Shown here one piece after another: positions 56,260-64,000 of a stretch of 64,000 nt of DNA; the first letter of the stretch is position 1, and every line of letters begins with the position of its first letter. The notes under the pieces are model-generated. The model was not told the DNA's origin and ran no database searches. It saw nothing but the letters and a program-made list of their open reading frames with translations. The translations under genes and the position numbers were made by a program. This DNA comes from Albidovulum sp. bin36 (lineage in GTDB: Bacteria > Pseudomonadota > Alphaproteobacteria > Rhodobacterales > Rhodobacteraceae): the NCBI GenBank assembly GCA_002238565.1, contig MPMP01000008.1, positions 20,211 through 84,210 on the forward strand. Direction: 5' to 3'.

Positions 56260-57051
56260 ATGTATGATTTCGAATTCGCGCGCCCGACAACGGTTTCCGA
56301 AGCTGCGAGTGCGCTGGCAGCCGAGGGGGCGCAGGCGCTGGGAGGAGGTCAAACCCTCATTCCCTCGCTAAAGAATCGCCTCGCCAGCCCGTCCCTTCTG
56401 GTCATCCTCGCTGGAATTGACGAGATGCGCGGCGTTGATATCGATGCCGGCGATAGCGTCGTCGTAGGCGGCGCGACGACCCACGCCGAAGTCGCTTCGG
56501 CGGCGGCGGATAGTTTTCCCGCGCTCGCATGGCTTGCCGGAAATATCGGCGACCCCGCGGTTCGAAACCGCGGAACCGTTGGCGGCAGCCTTGCCAACAA
56601 CGACCCGTCCGCCTGCTATCCGGCGGCGGCCCTCGCGACCGGCGCGACGATCGCGACGAACAACCGCAAAATTTCGGCGGACGACTACTTCAAGGGCATG
56701 TTCGAAAGCGCGCTGTATGAAGGGGAACTCATCACGAAAGTGCGGTTTCCGATACCGGATGCCGCGAACTACCAGAAGTTCGAGCAGCCCGCCTCCAGGT
56801 TCGCCCTGGTCGGCGTTTTCGTTGCGCGATTCGGACAGGAGGCGCGCGTCGCCGTAACCGGAGCTTCGGAAAACGGCGCCTTCCGCTGGGCCGAGGCCGA
56901 AGCGGCCCTGTCAGCCGATTTCTCGTCCGGCGCGATTAGCGATCTTTCGATTTCAGCGGATGAAATGATCAGAGATTTGCACGGTTCCAGCACGTATCGC
57001 GCGCATTTGACAAAAGTGCTGACAGCGCGGGCCGTCGACGCCGCGAGCTGA
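56260..57051 (+). CDS. coxM: CO dehydrogenase-like medium FAD subunit
   Basis: The 263-residue FAD-binding subunit has GGGQTLIPSL in the first FAD loop and RNRGTVGGSLANNDPSACYPA in the second, as in CoxM/CutM. AAGGAG stands ahead of ATG 56260; the frame is open upstream without homology. It is the last gene of the cox cluster. A convergent stretch of 100 bp separates it from the end of the soxBDAG operon on the other strand. Confidence 0.92.
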   Translation: MYDFEFARPTTVSEAASALAAEGAQALGGGQTLIPSLKNRLASPSLLVILAGIDEMRGVDIDAGDSVVVGGATTHAEVASAAADSFPALAWLAGNIGDPAVRNRGTVGGSLANNDPSACYPAAALATGATIATNNRKISADDYFKGMFESALYEGELITKVRFPIPDAANYQKFEQPASRFALVGVFVARFGQEARVAVTGASENGAFRWAEAEAALSADFSSGAISDLSISADEMIRDLHGSSTYRAHLTKVLTARAVDAAS

Positions 57052-57155
57052 ACGATCCAGGTAGCGGGATTGTCTCGGGCCTAGCCTAGTGACGGCGCAG
57101 CTGCTCGGCTGGCGTCGTTCCGGCCCTGCTGCGGCCGTTCCGCGACGCTCGCGCC

Positions 57156-57725
57156 TCAATGAATGTTTTCCAGGGAAGTTTGAACGGCGTGAAGAAATGA
57201 CTTCGCCGACGAACTCGACGACAGCAGCAGGAATCCGTCGTTCGCTTCCCGAATCGCGATCGCGCCCATATGTTCCATTGCCGTTCGGGCAACGCCTCCC
57301 ACCGGAAAAGCCTCTTTCGCGATATTGACGGGGCAGATTCGCTCAAGGGCTTCCTCGGCGGCGGCCCCGGATAGCCTCAAGCCAACCCAGTTGTCGGTCT
57401 GTTCGCCGACATGCGCCGAATCCCCCAGCTCTTCCGCTATCCGCCGCGTCTCCGGAAATTCGCCGGATTCGAATACGATAAGAAACTGGCCGGTCGCCAG
57501 CCAGATCATTCTGGCTTTTCCGTCGTCCGAAAGGCTGGAGGCGCCAGGGGCGGGGAGCCGTAGCCCGAATTTGCCTGCCAGGGCTCTTTCGAGCTCGCTG
57601 CGACCGCCTAGCGGCTCGGCGACGAATACGAGCGACAAGCCGGTCGCTTCAACGAGCTCGGCGCTTTCAAACGTTCTCTTGTAGCCGCCGAGAAACGATT
57701 CCCGGGTCAATACGGGCTTAGCCAC
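57156..57725 (-). CDS. soxG: sarcosine oxidase gamma subunit
   Basis: The 189-residue protein resembles SoxG, a GcvT-like folded subunit of heterotetrameric sarcosine oxidase. Landmarks are GLRLPAPGASS, LATGQFLIVFE, QTDNWVGLRLSG and ALERICPVNI. A GTG at 57725 overlaps the soxA end by 8 bases and gives the expected length; an ATG at 57773 would overlap soxA much further. It is the last gene of soxBDAG. Its function is structural, linked to folate-dependent methylene transfer. Confidence 0.88.
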   Translation of the reverse strand: MAKPVLTRESFLGGYKRTFESAELVEATGLSLVFVAEPLGGRSELERALAGKFGLRLPAPGASSLSDDGKARMIWLATGQFLIVFESGEFPETRRIAEELGDSAHVGEQTDNWVGLRLSGAAAEEALERICPVNIAKEAFPVGGVARTAMEHMGAIAIREANDGFLLLSSSSSAKSFLHAVQTSLENIH

Positions 57726-60666
57726 GCTGCCGCTCCCCTTCCGGGTCGTAGAAGTGAGGCGAAACGATTTCAACTTCCACGTCTTTCCCTCGGACGAAGT
57801 CGACGGCTCGAACCGTTTCGCCTCTGCGCCCGCCGCCGTTCATAATAAATCCCAGCCCGATCGAATGGCCGAAAGTCGGCGAATAGGCGACCGACGACAT
57901 CCACCCCTGGTCGTTGTCCATGGTCGCGTCCTGGCCCTTGGACAGGAAGTGCGCTCCAGCGGTCAAGGCTTCCGACTTGTCCACCGGCTTGAATCCCGAC
58001 AGCTTCGCCGCATCGGCGCGATTCAAGGCCGGGCGCTCCGAGAGCACGCCGCCGATGCAATCCTTCTTTTTGGAGACCATTCGACCGAGTCCGAGATTGC
58101 GAGCGGTCGTCCTGCCGTCGAGCTCGTTGCCGGCGAAATGCCCTTTTTCGACACGCATGACGCCGAGCGCCTCGGTTCCGTACGGCGTCGCCTCGAATTC
58201 CCTGCCGGCCGAAATCAGGTTGTCCATCATGGAGTTGCCGTATCTGGCCGGAACCGCGATCTCGTAGGCGAGTTCGCCGGAAAACGAAATTCTGAAGAGC
58301 CTGGACGTTACGCCGCCAAATGCCGTCGTCTCGGCGCACGCCATGAACGGGAAGCTCTCGTTGGAAAGATCGAAGGACGGCTCGACGACCTTTCGCAGAA
58401 GATCGCGCGAGTTCGGCCCCGCGACGGAAAACTGCGCCCACCCGTCGGTAATCGAGATCAAGTGGACATCGAGGTCGGGCCAGAGGCACTGCCTCGCGAA
58501 TTCCAGGTTGCGATAGACTAGAACGGCATTGGCCGTCGTGGTGGTCATAACGTAGTGCCGCTCGCCGAGGCGCGCTGTCGTGCCGTCGTCGTAGACGATT
58601 CCCTCCTCCCGCAGCATCAGGCCGTATCGAATTTTCCCGATAGCCAGGGACTTGAACCCGTTGGCGTAGACTCGGTCCAGGAATTCGGCGGCGTCGCGAC
58701 CGAATATTTCGATTTTGCCCAGCGTAGTCACATCGCAGATGCCGACCGAGCGGCGGGTCGCCAGAACTTCGCGGTCGACGCTCTGGCGCCAATGCGTTTC
58801 GCCGGGTCGCGGGTACCACTGGGCCCGAAGCCAGTTTCCGGTTTCAATAAAGACCGCGCCTTGGGAGGCTGCCCATCGATGGCTGGGAGTCAGGCGAACC
58901 GGGCGGAAATCCTTGCCTCGCGATCGTCCCGCTAGAGCGCCGATCGCGACCGGCGTGTAGGGCGGGCGATAAATTGTCGTTCCGGCCTCCGCGATCGACT
59001 TGCCCGTCCGTTCCGCGAGCAGCGCAAGCGCCACGACATTCGCCGTTTTCCCCTGGTCCGTCGCCATTCCCGCCGTCGTGTAGCGCTTGAGCATTTCCGA
59101 AGATCGGAATCCCTCTCGGGCGGACACGTCTATATCCTTGACGGTGACGTCGTTTTGAAAGTCCACCCAGGCCCTTCCCGAAGCATTGCGAACGCTCCAG
59201 CATTCTTCAATCCCAGCCAATTCGTCCGACGACTTGATTTCTTCTTCGAGCCTCGGCCGGAAGCCCAAGTCTCCGGAAGCCTCCGCCGCCGCCGCGCGGC
59301 CTCCGGACACCGCGTCGGACAGTTTCAAATCGCCGTTCGCGGCCCCTGCGACGCGCATGTTCGGAGGAATAGATCCGCCCGGTACGAAGGCTGCTATATC
59401 CGGGCGCCACGTCGGTCGGCCGCGAAGGTGGCAGCTCAAATGCACGTTCGGATTCCAGCCTCCCGAAACGGCGAGGCAATCGACCTCGATCCAGCCGCCG
59501 CTCCGCAGCTTGATGCTGGTCAGCCGCTTTCTTCCCCTAGTGGCGACGATCGCATCTCCGAGCTTGCTAATCGCGCCCGGTATGCTCGGGGCGCTCGCGC
59601 CTTCGCGAGTATCGACGACGGCGGAAACACGGATGCCATTGGCGGCGAGATCGGACGCCGTGCGCCACCCGTCGTCGCAGCACGTAAACACCGCGACGCG
59701 ATTTCCGGGCGCGGCGCCGAAACGATTTGCGTAGGCTCTTGCCGCTCCGGCTAGCATGATTCCAGGGCGGTCGTTGTCCGGAAACGCGATAGGCCGCTCC
59801 GTCGCGCCAGCGCAAAGTATCGATCGTTTGGAATAGATGCGCCAAAGTATCTGGCGGGGCTTGCCGCCGGAGTCGGGCAAATGGTCGGTACGTCGCTCGA
59901 TTGCGCCGAAAATCCCGTGATCGAAGGCTCCGTAAATTGTCGTGCGCGTCATGACGCGGACGTTGTTCATCGCCTCGAGCCTTTCGGCGGCGGCATGCGC
60001 CCAATCCGCCCCGGGCTGATCGTCGACGAGGTGAGTTTCCGCATTGAGCCGTCCGCCGATTTTAAAATCCTCGTCGGCTAGAACGACGGACGCACCCGAT
60101 TCGCCCGCCGTTAGAGCGGCTGCCAGACCCGCCGGTCCCGCGCCGATAATCAGGATGTCGCAGTGAATGAATCCCTTGTCGTAGGAGTCCGGATCCGGTT
60201 CGCCGGAAAGAGCGCCGAGTCCGGCCGATGACCGTATGAACGGCTCGTAGACTTTCTCCCAGAACGACTTCGGCCACATGAAAGTCTTGTAATAGAACCC
60301 CGCCGAAAGAAATGGCGACAGGAAGTCGTTCACGGCCATCAAGTCGAATTCAAGCGACAGCCTATGATTCTGGCTCATGGCCTCGAGCCCGTCGAATAGC
60401 TCCGTCGTGGTCGCTCGCGTATTCGGCTCGGCGAGCGCGCCGGCGCGAAGTGTGACCAGCGCGTTCGGTTCCTCGGGTCCCGCGGCTAAAACGCCGCGCG
60501 GTCGATGATACTTGAATGACCGCCCCATGAGATGCTGGCCGTTCGCCAGCATTGCGGAGGCAAGTGTGTCGCCGGGATGGCCTTCCATGCGCTTGCCGTT
60601 GAAAGAAAACCGAAGCGTGGTGCTTCTATCGACGAGTCCGCCTTCGATGCGGTTGCGCTGAGTCAA
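57718..60666 (-). CDS. soxA: sarcosine oxidase alpha subunit
   Basis: The 982-residue alpha subunit has a ferredoxin-like N-terminal part (FNGKRMEGHPGDTLASAML, without cluster cysteines), a pyridine-nucleotide/FAD domain (IIGAGPAGLAAALTAGESGA) and a C-terminal GcvT-type tetrahydrofolate domain with TLGKIEIFGRDAAEFLDRV. The complex converts sarcosine and tetrahydrofolate to glycine, methylene-tetrahydrofolate and peroxide in the cytoplasm. Its ATG overlaps the soxD stop by four bases. The reading frame is intact. Confidence 0.93.
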   Translation of the reverse strand: MTQRNRIEGGLVDRSTTLRFSFNGKRMEGHPGDTLASAMLANGQHLMGRSFKYHRPRGVLAAGPEEPNALVTLRAGALAEPNTRATTTELFDGLEAMSQNHRLSLEFDLMAVNDFLSPFLSAGFYYKTFMWPKSFWEKVYEPFIRSSAGLGALSGEPDPDSYDKGFIHCDILIIGAGPAGLAAALTAGESGASVVLADEDFKIGGRLNAETHLVDDQPGADWAHAAAERLEAMNNVRVMTRTTIYGAFDHGIFGAIERRTDHLPDSGGKPRQILWRIYSKRSILCAGATERPIAFPDNDRPGIMLAGAARAYANRFGAAPGNRVAVFTCCDDGWRTASDLAANGIRVSAVVDTREGASAPSIPGAISKLGDAIVATRGRKRLTSIKLRSGGWIEVDCLAVSGGWNPNVHLSCHLRGRPTWRPDIAAFVPGGSIPPNMRVAGAANGDLKLSDAVSGGRAAAAEASGDLGFRPRLEEEIKSSDELAGIEECWSVRNASGRAWVDFQNDVTVKDIDVSAREGFRSSEMLKRYTTAGMATDQGKTANVVALALLAERTGKSIAEAGTTIYRPPYTPVAIGALAGRSRGKDFRPVRLTPSHRWAASQGAVFIETGNWLRAQWYPRPGETHWRQSVDREVLATRRSVGICDVTTLGKIEIFGRDAAEFLDRVYANGFKSLAIGKIRYGLMLREEGIVYDDGTTARLGERHYVMTTTTANAVLVYRNLEFARQCLWPDLDVHLISITDGWAQFSVAGPNSRDLLRKVVEPSFDLSNESFPFMACAETTAFGGVTSRLFRISFSGELAYEIAVPARYGNSMMDNLISAGREFEATPYGTEALGVMRVEKGHFAGNELDGRTTARNLGLGRMVSKKKDCIGGVLSERPALNRADAAKLSGFKPVDKSEALTAGAHFLSKGQDATMDNDQGWMSSVAYSPTFGHSIGLGFIMNGGGRRGETVRAVDFVRGKDVEVEIVSPHFYDPEGERQRG

Positions 60667-60950
60667 CGGCCGCGCCCCGATTGGCGGGCGACGTCGCGCG
60701 CCAGCTCGACGTTCAGGATGTCGTGCGTAGCGGTGTCGCGTGTAACCACAAGCCAGGATCTGTCGCCCTGCTCGTGGTACCAGAGCTCCCTGTGAACGCC
60801 GTCCGGATTATCCCTCAGAAACTGGTACTCGTAGAATTTCTCCATCGCATCGTCGTCGAAGGCATGGGGGCGCCCGATCAGCGACGCGTCGCCGAGATAC
60901 ACGAATTCGGCCGAGTCGCGAGGTCCGAGCAAAGGGTGGCTGATAATCAT
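60663..60950 (-). CDS. soxD: sarcosine oxidase delta subunit lacking zinc cysteines
   Basis: A 95-residue SoxD-type protein: GPRDSAEFVYLG near the start and WYHEQGDRSWLVVTRDTATH later match the family. The zinc site of known delta subunits (CPxCG near the start and HxxxC around residue 60) is altered: the first element reads HPLLG (residues 5-9) and the second H59-EQG-D63. All three cysteines are replaced, so the tetrahedral zinc site is unlikely to form. Otherwise length and order (B-D-A-G) are standard, with four-base overlap to soxA and 12 bases to soxB. This may be a divergent subfamily acting on another N-methyl amine. Confidence 0.85.
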   Translation of the reverse strand: MIISHPLLGPRDSAEFVYLGDASLIGRPHAFDDDAMEKFYEYQFLRDNPDGVHRELWYHEQGDRSWLVVTRDTATHDILNVELARDVARQSGRGR

Positions 60951-60962
60951 CTAATGCGGCCT

Positions 60963-62219
60963 TCAATGCAGGTTGGGCTGTGCGCCGGCGCCTTTTTCAT
61001 CGATCGCGGCGCCTTGCCGGAACCGGTCGAGCCGCATGCCCGCGGCGACCGGATGCGGAGAGTCTCGAGCAATCAAGTGGGCGAAGCAGTAGCCGGAGGC
61101 GGGGGTCGCCTTGAAGCCGCCGTAGTTCCAGCCGCCGTTGAAATACAGCCCTTCGACGTGAGTCCTGTCGATAAAGGGAGAGCCGTCCATCGACATGTCG
61201 ACCAGCCCGCCCCACATTCTCAGCAGCCGCGTCCTTCCGATCATTGGCATGAGCGCCATGCCGCCTTCGCAGACATCTTCGAGCGTCGGCAGGTTGCCGC
61301 GCTGCGCATAGGAATTGTATCCGTCTATGTCCCCGCCGAATACCAAGCCGCCCTTGTCCGATTGGCTGACGTAGAAATGGCCGGCGCCGAAGGTCAGAAC
61401 GCCGGGAAGCGCCGGCTTCAGACCTTCCGAAACGAATGCCTGAAGAACATGGCTTTCGATCGGCAGCCGCATTCCCGCCAGGGACATGACGCGCCCCGAC
61501 GATCCGGCGACGGCGACGCCCACTTTCTTGGCCTTGATGAGTCCCCGCGTTGTCTCGACTCCGGCACAGGTTCCGTTCGAAATCAGAAATCCCGTGACTT
61601 CGCAATTCTGCACCAGGTCCACGCCGAGACCGTCGGCGGCTCGCGCATAGCCCCAGGCCACGGCATCGTGGCGAACGGTGCCGCCGCGCTTCTGCCAAAG
61701 CCCCCCGGTAATCGGAAACCGGGCATTGTCGAAATTCAGGAACGGGCAGAGGCGGCGCACGCCGTCCCGATCCAGAAGCTCGGCATCGGCTCCCGAAAGC
61801 CGCATTGCGTTGCCCCGGCGAGCGAACGCGTCGCGCTGGGCGTCGGAATGGCACAGGTTGATGATGCCGCGCTGGGAAACCATGACATTGAAATTCAGCT
61901 CCTGCTCCAGACCCTCCCAGAGCTTGAGCGACAGCTCGTAGAAAGGCTGGTTTTCGGGCAGCATGTAGTTGGAGCGGACAATCGTCGTGTTGCGCCCGAT
62001 ATTGCCGGACCCGAGCCAGCCTTTCTCCAGCACGGCGACGCTCCTGCAGCCGAATTCCTTGGCCAGATAGTAGCCCGTCGCCATGCCGTGGCCCGCTCCG
62101 ACCACGACGATGTCGTATTCGCCTTTCGGTTCCGGCTCGCGCCACATGGGCTTCCAGCCGCCGTTTCCCGAAATGCCTTCCTTGAATATAGTCCAAGCCG
62201 AATAGCGCATGCGCCGCAT
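60963..62219 (-). CDS. soxB: sarcosine oxidase beta subunit
   Basis: The 418-residue beta subunit carries the FAD motif VVVGAGHGMATGYYLAKEFG and the RGGTVRHDAVAWGYARAAD segment with the histidine that binds FMN covalently. GSGNIGRNTTIVRSNYM and GFKATPASGYCFA are typical. ATG 62219 follows GAGGAG closely; ATG 62210 is an equally good alternative. It heads the operon soxBDAG and is transcribed away from the regulator gene, with about 75 bp between their starts. Confidence 0.92.
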   Translation of the reverse strand: MRRMRYSAWTIFKEGISGNGGWKPMWREPEPKGEYDIVVVGAGHGMATGYYLAKEFGCRSVAVLEKGWLGSGNIGRNTTIVRSNYMLPENQPFYELSLKLWEGLEQELNFNVMVSQRGIINLCHSDAQRDAFARRGNAMRLSGADAELLDRDGVRRLCPFLNFDNARFPITGGLWQKRGGTVRHDAVAWGYARAADGLGVDLVQNCEVTGFLISNGTCAGVETTRGLIKAKKVGVAVAGSSGRVMSLAGMRLPIESHVLQAFVSEGLKPALPGVLTFGAGHFYVSQSDKGGLVFGGDIDGYNSYAQRGNLPTLEDVCEGGMALMPMIGRTRLLRMWGGLVDMSMDGSPFIDRTHVEGLYFNGGWNYGGFKATPASGYCFAHLIARDSPHPVAAGMRLDRFRQGAAIDEKGAGAQPNLH

Positions 62220-62256
62220 TGCTCCTCGTTCCCGATTCAATATGTCCGGCGGGAGC

Positions 62257-62296
62257 AAATTGGAATTTTACCAAATAGACGATAAATTGAATTTTA
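62257..62296 (+). promoter_or_regulatory. direct repeat in the soxB-regulator promoter region
   Basis: AAATTGGAATTTTA at 62257-62270 and AAATTGAATTTTA at 62284-62296 are near-identical direct repeats 27 bases apart, on an A/T-rich background in GC-rich DNA. They lie in the divergent promoter region of soxB and the AraC-type gene, the second copy touching the proposed ATG of the latter. AraC-family proteins often bind direct repeats, so they are good candidates for an operator or promoter. Confidence 0.5.
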
Positions 62297-63267
62297 TGGA
62301 CATTTTCAATTCGGATTCCTCGCCCTTCAGGATCGGCTTTCTTTTAATCGATGGATTCGCCTTGATGTCGTATGCCGCGGCCGTCGAACCGCTTCGAGCT
62401 GCGAATTTGCTTGGCGACGATAAACCGTTCGATGTCTGCAACATTTCCGCTGGCGAGTACGCGGCGAGTTCCGGCGGCGCCCAAATTCGAGCCGACTCGG
62501 AGGTCGGGCAGTCGCTGGATTTCGACCTAGTGCTGGCCGTTGCCGGCGGCGACCCAACCGGCTTTAACGACAATCGCACTTTCGCCTGGCTGCGCCGGCT
62601 GTCGCAGCGGGGAGTGGCGATCGGCGGGGTTTCGGGCGGCCCGGTCGTTTTGGCTCGCGCGGGATTGATGAACGGCCGACGCATGACCGTGCATTGGGAG
62701 CATGCTCCTCTGCTTTCGGAAATCTATCCGAACGCGCTGATCGACAAGGCCCTGTACGTAATAGATCGCGACAGGATAACGTGCGCGGGAGGCACGGCTC
62801 CGATGGACCTTATGCACTATTTGATTTCTCGCAGAAAGGGGCCCGAATTCGCCCGGCTTGTTTCCGACTGGTTCCTGCACACCGACATCCGGCACGCGGG
62901 AAATCCGCAAAGGTCCGGTCTGGCGGAGCGCTACGGAGTATCCAATCGCGCAATCGTCTCCGCCGTCGAGGCCATGGAAAATCATATAGCGGATCCGCTT
63001 GCCTTGAACGATCTGGCACGGCTGGCCGGCATAGGTTCGCGCCAGTTGAACAGGCTGTTTCGAGAGCAGCTTTCTACGACGACGATGCGCTTCTACAGAA
63101 GCATCAGGCTGGATGTCGCTCGAAGGCTGCTGGCAGGGTCGCAGATGCCGATAACCGAAATCGCGATTGCGACCGGCTTTGCCGATTCGGCGCACTTATG
63201 GAGGGCGCACATGGAAGAGTTCGGCGCGGCGCCGTCGGCGGTTAGAGCGCAGGCAGCGGCGAGATAG
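62296..63267 (+). CDS. GATase-AraC regulator, GbdR-like
   Basis: The 323-residue protein has an N-terminal DJ-1/class I glutamine amidotransferase-like domain (IGFLLIDGFALMSYAAAVEPL and AVAGGDP) and a C-terminal AraC helix-turn-helix pair (LNDLARLAGIGSRQLNRLF, ITEIAIATGFADSAHLWRAH). GbdR, which senses glycine betaine and dimethylglycine and activates sarcosine oxidase genes, has this layout. ATG 62296 matches the family start; no good ribosome site precedes it, and upstream ATGs at 62242 and 62209 exist. Being divergent from soxB, it is the likely activator of soxBDAG. The domain lacks a clear amidotransferase cysteine, as usual. Confidence 0.88.
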   Translation: MDIFNSDSSPFRIGFLLIDGFALMSYAAAVEPLRAANLLGDDKPFDVCNISAGEYAASSGGAQIRADSEVGQSLDFDLVLAVAGGDPTGFNDNRTFAWLRRLSQRGVAIGGVSGGPVVLARAGLMNGRRMTVHWEHAPLLSEIYPNALIDKALYVIDRDRITCAGGTAPMDLMHYLISRRKGPEFARLVSDWFLHTDIRHAGNPQRSGLAERYGVSNRAIVSAVEAMENHIADPLALNDLARLAGIGSRQLNRLFREQLSTTTMRFYRSIRLDVARRLLAGSQMPITEIAIATGFADSAHLWRAHMEEFGAAPSAVRAQAAAR

Positions 63268-63324
63268 CCGTTTCGACGCCAAGTCGCGGCCTCCTCCGAG
63301 AGCGCGCGTTCCGGCGCCAAACCG

Positions 63325-63747
63325 TCAAGGTGCGGTTTCCGTCGAGTCGGCGCCGCGGTCCAGCGTCACGGGCTGGCCATGAGGCGTGGCGACGTACGCT
63401 CGCTCCCAGGATTCGCGAAGGCTGTCCAGCTCGTGCCGGGCGGAAAGATTCAACCGCATCAGCAATTTCTCCAGAGCCGCGAGCCATGCCGCGTAGTATG
63501 CTTCGCTGGAGTCGGTCGGCCGTGCCGACCGCGACCGTTTCAATTCTTCGCCGAATTGCTTCGTCCATTCCGTCCAGGAAAATCGGCCGGTTTCGTTAAG
63601 GTGAACCGTGATAGCGAACAGCTGCGCATGCCATGGAGCGTCGAAGGCGATGTATTCCTCCGGCGGCCGAGCTCCGTTCGGCCGCGCCTCGACGCTCGCG
63701 GACGGGCGAAATTCGTTCGGATGTTCGATTTCGCTCTGAAAATTCAT
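63325..63747 (-). CDS. nitrile hydratase accessory protein (P14K-type)
   Basis: The 140-residue protein has FDAPWHAQLFAITVHLNE, GRFSWTEWTKQFGEELKR and AYYAAWLAALEKLL, which are the core of the nitrile hydratase beta-like accessory family that loads cobalt or iron into the alpha subunit. ATG 63747 overlaps the stop of the upstream alpha-subunit fragment (ATGA), the normal arrangement; a longer in-frame start (63804) would intrude into it. The alpha gene is cut off just upstream, so this chaperone seems orphaned. Confidence 0.85.
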   Translation of the reverse strand: MNFQSEIEHPNEFRPSASVEARPNGARPPEEYIAFDAPWHAQLFAITVHLNETGRFSWTEWTKQFGEELKRSRSARPTDSSEAYYAAWLAALEKLLMRLNLSARHELDSLRESWERAYVATPHGQPVTLDRGADSTETAP

Positions 63748-63850
63748 TGCGATTCCGGCGGCTTGGGCAGGCCGGTTCCGACCATGCTGTCTCGAGTAAC
63801 CCATTCGGCAAGATCGGATTCAGTTAATTTCTCGGTGCCCTCACTAGCTC
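63744..63850 (-). pseudogene. nitrile hydratase alpha subunit, C-terminal fragment
   Basis: On the minus strand the codons immediately before the accessory gene read SEGTEKLTESDLAEWVT, then RDSMVGTGLPKPPESQ and TGA. Alpha subunits of nitrile hydratase end with a GTEG-SE--LA-LVTRDSMIGVALP type sequence, so this is its last 30 or so codons. The homology stops near 63850, where a transposase fragment begins on the plus strand. The catalytic VCTLCSC region is not in the window. Confidence 0.7.
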
Positions 63851-64000
63851 GACGGGCGAATCGCCTCCCACCTCCTGATCGCGGCATTGGCGTACCATCC
63901 CGTGCATCTAATCCGCACGCGCCTGAAGTCGCAGGGCGTCAATTTGAGCTGGGCTTCGATCCGAAACCGCATGCAGGGCTGGCAACGAATCACGACGAAT
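63848..64000 (+). mobile_element. transposase C-terminal part at window edge (IS1634/IS4-like)
   Basis: The plus-strand frame reads DGRIASHLLIAALAYHPVHL, then IRTRLKSQGVNLSWASIRN and QRITTN up to the window end. This is the last domain of an IS1634/IS4-superfamily DDE transposase (the HLLI-LAY segment and the YREK-like C-terminus follow-on). A TAG lies just before it, so its 5' part is not contiguous here. It butts against the truncated nitrile hydratase alpha gene. Confidence 0.6.

Noticed and set aside
57770..58819. 349-codon minus-strand frame within soxA
   Set aside because: Out-of-frame shadow of soxA with no recognisable domain.
1..64000. CRISPR arrays, rRNA, tmRNA or phage structural genes
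   Set aside because: No regularly spaced repeats and none of these genes were recognised.

Overview
The window is moderately GC-rich bacterial DNA, most likely from an alphaproteobacterium. The pointers are an elongator tRNA-Met of alphaproteobacterial type, choline-sulfatase, ProXWV with two permeases, soxBDAG, form II coxSLM and a non-pyrrolysine MttB protein. Taxonomy is inferred from gene content only. Many transposase remnants, frameshifted genes and long gene-poor gaps suggest a genome in partial decay; a host-associated or sponge-type lifestyle is possible but unproven.

Layout. 1-0.76 kb: mobile debris and one copy of an 84-bp repeat. 0.76-11.1 kb: a cyclitol (inositol-like) locus with an IolD-type hydrolase, an SDR, a ribose/inositol-type ABC transporter (ATPase plus two permeases), two Gfo/Idh/MocA dehydrogenases and a periplasmic binding protein. 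11.4-11.8 kb: a decayed transposase carrying the second repeat copy. 12.3-17.2 kb: a 1071-residue reductive dehalogenase fused to its own reductase, then a 2-hydroxyacid dehydrogenase and a Rid-family protein. 18-20.6 kb: an IS1595 remnant, a subtilisin-like lipoprotein, a small lipoprotein and an outer-membrane-type protein. 21.1-28.5 kb: a class III aminotransferase, tRNA-Met, an SDR with a hydantoinase/oxoprolinase pair, and a rhodanese. 28.5-32.7 kb: a DruA-ISAs1 transposase pseudogene, a nitroreductase, and a broken restriction-modification pair beside an IS110-like scrap.

33.0-47.2 kb is a choline/glycine betaine region: GMC dehydrogenase and choline-sulfatase, a broken AAA ATPase, a FAD oxidase, a 2-hydroxyacid reductase, a ProXWWV transporter, a LysR regulator and an MttB-family methyltransferase. 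Three copies of a 16-bp motif lie upstream of proV, lysR and mttB and suggest co-regulation. 48.3-57.1 kb is a complete form II CO-dehydrogenase-like cluster with its maturation genes. 57.2-63.3 kb is soxBDAG with a divergent GbdR-like regulator. 63.3-64 kb holds a nitrile hydratase accessory gene, the last codons of the alpha subunit and a transposase end.

Read together, much of the window serves capture and stepwise demethylation of methylated osmolytes: choline-O-sulfate to choline to betaine (BetC, GMC enzyme), betaine uptake (ProXWV), methyl removal (MttB type) and sarcosine to glycine (SoxBDAG). Oxidation of cyclitols and of an unknown molybdo-enzyme substrate, and cobalamin-dependent dehalogenation, are added. 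The most unusual items are the self-contained dehalogenase, the shared operator-like repeat, a SoxD without its zinc cysteines, and several decayed defence or mobile modules.
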